A stretch of 64,000 bases of DNA from Branchiostoma floridae. Lineage: Eukaryota; Chordata; Leptocardii; Amphioxiformes; Branchiostomatidae. This document shows, piece after piece, positions 58,901 through 64,000 of this stretch. Within the stretch, counting starts at the first letter, position 1. Each line of letters starts with the position of its first letter. The DNA is taken from contig NC_049982.1 in assembly GCF_000003815.2 (NCBI RefSeq), forward strand, positions 31,160,407 through 31,224,406. The letters are read 5' to 3'. The notes beneath the pieces are model-generated. The model saw only the letters and a program-made list of their open reading frames with translations, was not told the DNA's origin and ran no database searches. The translations under genes and the position numbers were made by a program.

Positions 58901-61900
58901 ATGGTTTGTTAACATGCCTGACTATTCATTCACAACCATAAGGTCATGCTGATTAGGGAACTGATGCAAGTAGGCTAATAAAAAAATGGCCGAAAAAATT
59001 TGCACCCATTATGGTGAGGTGGTGTGGTCAGGAAAGCTGAACAAATGACAAACAGGGTAAGATATACCAAACAACAGATTCTTCATTTTCGTTCTATCAC
59101 ATCTTCTCGTTGGACCTTGGAATTGACGTTGGCATTTTTAGTAATTAGTACACATTAACGTTTGCCGATGTGTTTGCAATCTACTGCATATATTTGCTCA
59201 TTATATGCAGAAAGACTGAATGCAGCTATAGGACTTCCCAGACTATATGCAGAACACAGTGACTGATGATGATTTGCTCATTTTGTAGCTGCTTTGTATG
59301 AATTATAGTATGGTTTAAATCTAAATGTTTTTTTTTTCTGACAATGAAAAAAGCTTATAATTGATGTGCACACCACAAGCCAAAAAACAAAGTCTTTGAC
59401 GAATCCTTTACAAAGAACTACATTAGATTTTAAAAATCTGATTAAACATTTAGCTGTAATTGCTAACAGACCCTGGTAGGACCTAATACTAGACATATTG
59501 CAATTGGGTACAAAATCTCTTGAAAGCACTCCATCTAAATTTAGTTAATTGACTCCATGTTAGTGGCCTCAAATTCTGTGCTTTCATGCTGTCTCTGTGC
59601 TACTGAAAGGCTCAATATTGTAACCTGCTTAGCTGTAATTTTTGTAATTTGTTACTTTAATTTATTCTTTCGTAGCGTCAAAAAAGTGCTTAAAATTGTT
59701 CTATATGTAAAGGGTTTGTCATATATTTCGTTTTTGGTTTGTCCTTACGGTAATGAATGAATAGCAATTGATGTACAGCACTTTGTAACCTAAACTGTGC
59801 GCTATGGTATACCGTAGTTGACATGTGGTCATCATTTAAATAGCCTTATTGAATATTGACATGAGAAAGGCAACTTTTTCCGGGCATTTCTGTATTCGTA
59901 TACTCATTCAGTTCCACAAATCAGCATGACCTTATAGTGGTGAATGAATAGTCAGGCATATTAACAAACCATTGATGTAATGCTGTTTGTCTATAGCAGT
60001 ACCTATAATGCACTCATATTGATGAAAAAAAGTATAATGTACACGTATCCACCCACAAAAGCGTTAATCTTGACCTTTGTTGTGGTCTTGTTCTATGATT
60101 CTCAATATGTATGAAGTATATCCGCCTGCATGTGCCCTTTCTATTAAATGGTATCACATTTGTGGAGTCCTGGTAACCCCCATGTAGAGCCTTCTCATTA
60201 TGTACGACATAGCTGGTAGGTACAAAGTAATTTAGGAACAGATACCAGTTTAATAACATTAAAAAGTAACAGTAAACATGTATAAAATCAGCAAAATTAA
60301 TTTTATAGTATCCCCAAATCCCCCATATGGAGCCCAAATTATTAGCGCCAATTAATCATGATATTTCTACAATTATGCATGGTTCACAAACAACTTTGCA
60401 AACATTCGCCATGACTTACCCCCCATAGAGTAATATAATCACCCGATTTACTAAAGACCAAAACCCGAAAAATCCCCATAAAGACCCCCCTCTCACGGCT
60501 CGCGTTATGTATGGCCCAATTAGACGACGATTGTTTTTGAATAAGTAGATGTTCCTCTCTCTATCAACATTAAAACCATTCACCAGACCCGCTGCGCATA
60601 GATTTTATTGCGCCTTAAAAATGACTAAAATTTACAGTGACAAAAATTCTGCTTTCAATGGTTCAGGTAACTCCCTTGCACACCCTCTTATCTTTAATGC
60701 ATCATCTTCAACTTTTGGTCTGTAACACTTTAAAACCCATGCTATATGGAAATGCAAAACTTTTGTTCGTACCTTAATTAGATTTTTCAGAATAGCCATC
60801 GAAATTTCAGTAATTTTCAGGCATAAATTGTTGGATTTTGGAGGGTCCCTGAGGGGGGTCCCAGAACGCCATAACGAAAAATAGCTGGAGGGTTTTAAGT
60901 ATATGGCTGTTCATAGTTCCACATACCTATCACACATAAAAAGTTTCAGTCGATTTGGCCGACCCCCATCTTCCGGCCTCTGCCTGGTATTGCCTGGTTT
61001 TCTCGTGCAATGACTCTTAAAAATTATACATATTTTCTATAGGCTAGACTGGCTGAGGTGTTAGTGGTCTTTTAACTGTTCCTGAAATGTGTGTTACCTG
61101 TGGCTTTTCCTCGTCGGGTGTGTCTGGAGTCACGTTATGGTTGATCCAGTCCCTGGCTGCCTCCACTATGGTAAACACCATGGCCATGCCGACACTCTCT
61201 TCTGCCTTAGAATAAGGTAAGATAGAAACACTGTGTCACAATGAATCTATCTTCTACATTTCACATACTGTAAATACATTTAAGTTTGCAGGGATTTAAC
61301 TTCGGGGTAGCAGGAAAAAGGATTTTTTGCGGTGGTTTTAAGTTCGCGGTAGTACTTATGCAATGTAGTGTCTTACTGCCATGGAAAATGTTTGCGGTGG
61401 TTTTAAGTTCCCGGTGAAGCGGCCAAGGCAAAAACCGCGAACATCAAACCACCACGAAAGTTTCTGCATTTACAGTAGTAGCAGTCAATTAAAAATTATG
61501 GTCATAAAGACTCTACATTTATGTGCACGCATGTCTAACACTCACCTGAAAGGGATTACAGAACATAACAGACAGTGCATATTAAGTAAGTGTGAGTCAT
61601 CTATATTCAGAAAACTATATAGTCTGTATGCCAGCATTTTTTAGCTTAGGTTCAGTATGGTCTGAAGTTGCTCCCTGGGGCAAAAAGACTGGTCCCGCAC
61701 ATTATTCTTTTAACCTGTGGTTTGACAGAATGTGCAGAGATTTATTTACCCTTCCTGGCCACATAGATTTTAGCTAATCTACAAGAAGGTCTATCATTGG
61801 TTGAGGCAGGTATACTACTATATTGTTCACACATTTACATTCAGTTTCCTGAAGCTTAGAAGATGCCATCCATATAATCAAATCACTATTGCCTACACTT

Positions 61901-62073
61901 CTGTGAAAAAAAAACAACTGTTGATGTGTGCTTTATACCTACTATTGTTTTCAGATGGCCTAGCAAGTCTGCATGTTGCTGGGGGGTGAGAACGTGAGAG
62001 CGGAGAGGTATCTCTATAGCCGGGGCCTCGTCTGGGTATCTCTCCCTGTATGTTATCTTTACGTACACCGGAC
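40818..62073 (-). CDS. RWD-domain YchF/Obg-type GTPase (YGR210C-like), 5' incomplete
   Basis: Twelve exons join in phase to about 528 residues and continue past the right edge. Residues 1-80 are the C-terminal part of an RWD domain (YPDEAP, then AEESVGMAMVFTIVEAA). An acidic linker (81-110) leads into a GTPase: G1 GKPSAGKST (120-128), switch-I PFTTIEPN, G3 DVAG (191-194), G4 NKSD (333-336), G5 SAL (360-362), and a TGS-like end (DCIVLRPGTTV, 461-471). The GTPase matches the fungal YGR210C type of YchF relatives. NKSD keeps guanine specificity, unlike OLA1. No Met lies between the RWD part and the P-loop exon, which supports one fused protein. RWD proteins (Gir2/DFRP2) partner DRG GTPases, so a ribosome-linked role is inferred. 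Confidence 0.9.
41812..42015. repeat. Inverted pair of GGGGTCATTTTTGACCCC palindromes
   Basis: CTGGGGTCATTTTTGACCCC near 41815 and CTGGGGTCAAAAATGACCCC near 41990 bound a 200-base intronic segment. It is probably a MITE whose ends are themselves palindromic. Confidence 0.6.
42062..42160 (-). CDS. GTPase gene, TGS-like exon
   Basis: 33 codons, phase 0-0. DCIVLRPGTTVGHLHTVLVH then LLKGTFVRAE. The GTTV..LH pattern is that of a TGS domain, which often contacts ribosomal or RNA partners. Confidence 0.9.
42741..42882 (-). CDS. GTPase gene, FGST exon
   Basis: It reads FGSTNVHNALNLAVSLKSPT then FAFPVQDLDTLMS and KGEVPGVLK. FGSTxV...A is conserved in YGR210C-type proteins (recalled FGSTGV). Confidence 0.9.
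43431..43546. repeat. Perfect-end hairpin MITE (TAGCCTGGTATCCAG)
   Basis: CAGTAGCCTGGTATCCAG and CTGGATACCAGGCTACTG are exact inverses; CAGAGTCTCTTCTGTCCTCT and AGAGGACAGAAGAGACTTG continue the stem. It ends 23 bases from the boundary of the G5 exon. Related ends occur near 14288 and 16658. Confidence 0.85.
43570..43770 (-). CDS. GTPase gene, G5 exon
   Basis: It reads IQEAYPNAATMPMSALSECK then LLHYRYGEPSFLTDDEYLRP and ends near RIQNNVLA. SALSE holds the G5 position. The AA|GTAAGT donor at 43569 restores frame into KFGST; reading through would stop at once. Confidence 0.9.
43904..44094. repeat. MITE with TACTGTAAATGC ends, copy 1
   Basis: TACTGTAAATGC at the left and GCATTTACAGTA at the right are inverted. 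GTGGTTTTAAGTTTGCGGTA and AAAACCGCGAAC inside are shared with the copy at 61266-61477. Confidence 0.8.
44695..44832 (-). CDS. GTPase gene, G4 exon
   Basis: It reads RLVETLPGWDSNVLPKLVTE then IRFPMVLGLNKSDRPEAENN. NKSD is an intact G4 motif for guanine recognition. Confidence 0.92.
45871..46011 (-). CDS. GTPase gene, helical insert exon 1
   Basis: It reads RWIYDNIMNKWESIVKRPLK then LLDMFTGYHASRSTIQSAFT and AAGIDT. This is the helical insertion found between G3 and G4 in the YGR210C group. Phases 2 in and 2 out fit. Confidence 0.9.
46089..46716. repeat. Foldback repeat with assembly gap at its centre
   Basis: The left arm GGAAATTGCTAAACTTTACT..CTCTAAATTTTCGGC and its inverse (GCCGAAAATTTAGAG..AGTAAAGTTTAGCAATTTCC) flank the 264-base N run. 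GACGTCAGGAACACACCACTTTTG is also inverted close to the gap. Confidence 0.8.
46225..46488. other. Assembly gap (264 N)
   Basis: A run of N at the loop of a foldback repeat. The open frames crossing it are artefacts. Confidence 0.99.
46762..47119. repeat. MITE with GTGCAGG repeats
   Basis: GCAGGGCTCGAAATAC at the left and TATTTCAAGCCCTG at the right are inverted ends. Inside, (A)GTGCAGGTAAAAT occurs twice, and TACCTGCAC occurs repeatedly in the opposite sense. Confidence 0.7.
47695..48300. repeat. Decayed intronic repeats
   Basis: CTGAGTAGCCTGAATTTCTG occurs near 47694 and 48202. GTACTCCAAGTTGACTA near 48037 recurs near 48260. CACGTTAAAGAACCCGCTGC near 47716 resembles the second half of the 36200-36405 SINE. 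Non-coding. Confidence 0.5.
48412..48520 (-). mobile_element. SINE fragment, minus strand
   Basis: GAGTGAAGTGAGGAAAGTTG, ACCTTTCCCAAAGGGCACAT and AACTCAGACCTCTGGG are the inverse of the SINE body and B-box region seen at 27740 and 51930. Confidence 0.6.
48889..49023 (-). CDS. GTPase gene, FLNDL exon
   Basis: It reads FLNDLLDADVLIHIIDASGQ then TDENGEETTGYDPTKDVRWL. FLxDLxxADxxIHxxDxSG is the conserved stretch after switch II in YchF-type proteins. Confidence 0.93.
49355..49823. repeat. Large hairpin MITE with TACCAAAAATGATT ends
   Basis: ATTACCAAAAATGATTATTT and AAAATCATTTTTGGTAG are inverted ends. The interior is rich in AGAAAATT/AATTTTCT and CCCATGGACAAG-type inverted pieces, giving a long imperfect hairpin. 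Confidence 0.7.
50085..50533. repeat. Long near-perfect hairpin repeat
   Basis: TTACTCAAGCAACTGGATAT, GATAGAATCCACTATCCTTC, GTCACTGAAG-type, AAACAGGTCTTTTATACTCT and TCCAATAGGAAACGTTGTAA on the left are all inverted on the right, giving arms of about 160 bases. A decayed relative lies at 2535-2736. Confidence 0.85.
50707..50809 (-). CDS. GTPase gene, switch II exon
   Basis: It reads YGHNYKGERLVPVLLKDVAG then LVPGAADGKGRGN. DVAGLVPGA..GxGxGN is the G3/switch II region of Obg-family GTPases. Split codons on both sides fit the neighbours. Confidence 0.93.
51420..51582 (-). CDS. GTPase gene, P-loop exon
   Basis: Phase 0 in, phase 1 out. It reads GKPSAGKSTFFNAAMAQNQA, then HPFTTIEPNFGIAYFSVP and CPCAKMDHRCEA. 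The P-loop and the TTIxPN switch are classic for YchF-type GTPases, and the CxC...C cluster is typical of the YGR210C kind. Confidence 0.93.
51930..52456 (+). mobile_element. tRNA-derived SINE, full length, with A-rich tail
   Basis: GACCGCGTGGCGCAGTGGCT (A box) and GGTTCCTGGTTCGAATCCAG (B box), then TCACCGATCTTGTGCCCTTG, the shared body, and a tail of AACAAAAAACAAAAAAAC type. It lies in the intron between the P-loop and linker exons. Confidence 0.85.
52787..52830. repeat. TG-rich simple repeat
   Basis: An interrupted TGTGTG run including GTGCGTGTGCATAAATGTG. No other content. Confidence 0.8.
53034..53150 (-). CDS. GTPase gene, acidic linker and start of G domain
   Basis: 39 codons, phase 0-0. 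DQAEEEPSDFSDLLSSPVDP is acidic and Ser/Pro-rich; RNTGGRWNFVIGLV is the first beta strand leading into the P-loop. It contains no Met, so the G domain cannot start here. Confidence 0.88.
55945..56373. repeat. MITE-like repeat in inner spacer (GGTACCGGTAC ends)
   Basis: TAGGGCTAGGTACCGGTAC and GTACTGGTACCCACCCCTAG are near-inverse ends. Many CCGGACC/GGTCCGG-like words lie inside. It is nested in the spacer of the inner TTAA element. Confidence 0.65.
56440..56703 (+). pseudogene. Protein-coding relic in inner transposon spacer
   Basis: 88 codons in one frame with one internal stop (TGA at 56569-56571): LLAELKAVTHPGSGQQNNAD, then FVTVGYQTVLCQGWKVMYLW, HCGKVHYFSNPNTKGSLDSY-stop. The second half reads like a genuine protein C-terminus. 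The family is not recognised; it is possibly a captured host gene piece or transposon protein relic. Confidence 0.4.
61098..61205 (-). CDS. GTPase gene, RWD exon 2
   Basis: 36 codons, phase 0-0. AEESVGMAMVFTIVEAARDW aligns with the last RWD helix of RWDD1 (EENLGMVMIFTLV, recalled), followed by INHNVTPDTPDEEKPQ. The intron that follows is 7947 bases, and the TTAA element fills 7446 of them. Confidence 0.88.
61266..61477. repeat. MITE with TACTGTAAAT ends, copy 2
   Basis: TACTGTAAATACATTTAAG and GCATTTACAGTA ends, with TGCGGTGGTTTTAAGTTC twice and AAAACCGCGAACAT inside. Same family as 43904-44094. It lies in the intron between the two RWD exons. Confidence 0.8.
61943..62073 (-). CDS. GTPase gene, RWD exon 1 (first visible)
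   Basis: Phase 1 in, phase 0 out. It reads PVYVKITYRERYPDEAPAIE then IPLRSHVLTPQQHADLLGHL and KTI. YxxxYPDEAP is the RWD signature. The donor is ATA|GTAGGT. The earlier RWD exon with the usual ELEALESIY motif was not found before 64000. Confidence 0.85.
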
Positions 62074-64000
62074 CTACAGAAGATGGTAGAGGAAAGTGGG
62101 CTTGGTCAGTGTAAAATCGAAGGTTTAAGCCCGCACGGCTCATAGAAAGATCAAGGAGGCCATCCACATCCAGCTAGAGGGTGCAGAGCTGAAACAAAAT
62201 GAGGGTTGGGAGCTGCCCAAGTCCTAAAAACAAACAAACAAACCCTGACCCCTACTCCGCCAGGAGGTGGGGGAGAGGGCAGATGATCTACGCAAGCCTG
62301 TCCTAGTCTCGTGTTCTCTCACGAGATCGACACTACGTCGTAGGTCATTCTCTGTGATCAAGATGTGCTGTTAGACATTGAAAATTTGGAGGTTACGTGT
62401 ACTCAACGTTTAAAAACAGTCATTGCTTGAAGAAAATTTGGAGTAGCCGAAGGTCTAAGAAGCTAAAAATTTTCTCAAATTCACTTGTTCTATTGGGCAA
62501 GCGCATGAAAAATTTACTCTCACCTCTCAAATAAACGTACCGGTACGTTTATTTTTTTCCGCCTCAGATTCCACCCGGTACGTCCTTATTTTAGACGGTA
62601 CGTTTATTTTTTTTTCAAATTTGGGCTTTTTTGACTAACCAGGGAACTCACAAATATTGAAAGTTGGAATTTTCTGCCCATATTTCCGCAGTATTTTTGC
62701 TCAAAATTCACTAAATCTATCTAAAAAGTATCATTTTCCCCACGTAAATCTGTTGTTTACATTGTTGAAAGTTGCCGACAGTCAGCAGTGGCGCGTGCAG
62801 GGGCCTGCCCAGAGACCAACGCCCCCTGAAGGGCGGAGTTTTCTTGAGAGAAGCAGCTTGAGAGCTTTTCCGGCAAAAGTCTCAAATTACCCACTAGCTT
62901 GATTTCACACTAACCGGCAAGTAAATTTAGGAGTGTGCAACTAATCTTGGACAAGTAAAAAAAATCCAATAAAGATATGGAAAGGTTTCAAGTGTGTTCT
63001 CTTCGAATTTCCGATGTATTTTATCTCCGTTTACATTGTTTGAGGCCGGCAGTGATGCCAGCCCATGTAGGCCTCCCCTAATGGAACACGCCTCCAAGGG
63101 GGCGGAGTTAAATAACTCAAGCTTTGTGAGCCGGTGCTGCCTGTGATCATGGAGCCGGGAAGTCTACTAGGGGTGTGCCGTTGGCATGGGAACCATCACA
63201 ACATTTCTGTTAGATGTCGCATTCTCAGCTATATGTCGATCTTTCCCTGGTAACTTCTACACTAAAATGTATTTCTTTTTACCAACTTGCAGGTTAAGTT
63301 GTGGATAGAGAAAAAATTCTAGTTCATGCTGCTTGTAAAGTTGTTTGAAAACTAAAAGATTATCCTTGCTCCAACAGAGTTCTCAGGTCTCTCATGCATG
63401 TAACACTTTTGGGGGAGTGGCTACAGTGCTGAGTCTATGATCGAAACATTTGGGGAAGTTGTGTTTATTTTGGTTACTACTCCGTAACCTTTTCTAAAGA
63501 TAAACATGGCCAAATAACAATTTACTATTGTCTCTAAGTTTCCACTCAGTATTTTGAAATACAATATTACAAAATACCCTTTTGTTTTTCTATAAACATG
63601 GAATCTTTTTCTAACTTGAAATGTGTTCTTTCCCTGCATTCAAGTGAACTGTTCCCCTAGATAATAGATGAAGTACAATGAATGGCATGAATGAAAGAGC
63701 TCTAACTTGTAGGAATTACACTGGGGATTGCTCTGGAAGGCTGTGAAACTGTCAGTGCTGTCCAGCTTTCTTTCTGAACTGGGGGTTATTTATTTTATAA
63801 ACATGTACATGTAGTCATGCATAGTCATGTTTGCCAAAAATAATTTTTGCCATAAGTGTTTTTACAATGTCCAATTAGTTTATTATTTATTTACTTACTA
63901 CAAATTCTTAAGATGTAAAGGTAAATCTTAAAGATATGAGCTGACAAGTTGCCCAAAATACACCAAAAACCACTGGTACTCAGGCATAAATAAGTAAAAA
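62074..64000. other. Intronic or upstream sequence of GTPase gene
   Basis: No supported exon. It holds a 26-base perfect palindrome (62529-62554) and a diverged tandem pair (about 62770-62850 and 63040-63130) sharing GCCGACAGTC/GCCGGCAGTG and GGGCGGAGTT. The first RWD exon of the GTPase gene should lie here or beyond. Confidence 0.45.

Larger units (their letters stand above)
53571..61016. mobile_element. Outer TTAA-flanked hairpin transposon (7.4 kb with insert)
   Basis: It begins GAGTCATTGCACGAGAAAAC and ends with the inverse (GTTTTCTCGTGCAATGACTC). TTAA directly flanks both sides (53567-53570, 61017-61020). Arm 1 is 53571-53968 plus 58259-58962, interrupted by the inner element; arm 2 is about 59915-61016. 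The spacer is about 950 bases. TTAA duplication fits piggyBac or Kolobok superfamilies. No transposase frame is visible, so it is non-autonomous. Confidence 0.92.

Overview
The window looks like lancelet (Branchiostoma-type) nuclear DNA. The clues are genes in many small exons with GT-AG introns, an ApeC-domain protein, a secreted discoidin/C-type lectin/CUB protein, tRNA-headed SINEs, many hairpin MITEs and a non-LTR reverse transcriptase fragment. All calls come from reading the sequence. No database search was run, so the organism and family names rest on motif recognition. Two runs of N (12865-13005 and 46225-46488) are assembly gaps.

Three multi-exon genes, all on the minus strand, carry most of the coding sequence. 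(1) 1570-7343: the last eight exons of an ApeC (apextrin C-terminal) protein, with a helical N-terminal region, two WPxG(T/S)Y modules and a C-terminal hydrophobic tail like a GPI signal. Its signal-peptide exon was not found. (2) 23222-31059: a secreted multidomain lectin made of a signal peptide, a DGxPVY-type module, a fucolectin-like F5/8C domain, two C-type lectin domains, a short linker and a CUB domain. Exon 2 is one base too short and shifts frame. (3) 40818-62073, continuing past the right edge: an RWD domain joined in phase to a YchF/Obg-type GTPase of the yeast YGR210C kind, with G1, G3, G4 and G5 motifs and a TGS-like C-terminus. Exon phases agree at every junction of the three genes except for the lectin frameshift.

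Much of the rest is mobile DNA. From 7453 to 22537 lies a 15.1-kb structure with very long inverted arms (about 4.7 and 2.9 kb). Each arm has an array of palindromic GGGCGATCGCCC units near its outer end and outward-facing candidate exons. A 7.5-kb centre holds decayed spliced coding pieces I do not recognise. The left arm carries a 1.9-kb insertion and the right arm a 150-bp insertion of one family, each with a 9-bp target duplication. From 53571 to 61016 one GTPase intron is almost filled by a 7.4-kb hairpin element flanked by TTAA. A second member of the same family (53973-58254) has jumped into its left arm, also duplicating TTAA, and the intact right arm preserves the empty site.

The 9.8-kb space between the lectin gene start and the GTPase gene end (31135-40424) has no recognisable gene. 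It holds dispersed repeats, a decayed SINE and a diverged direct duplication. Functionally, two of the three genes look like innate immune recognition proteins, while the GTPase is probably linked to ribosomes or translation.
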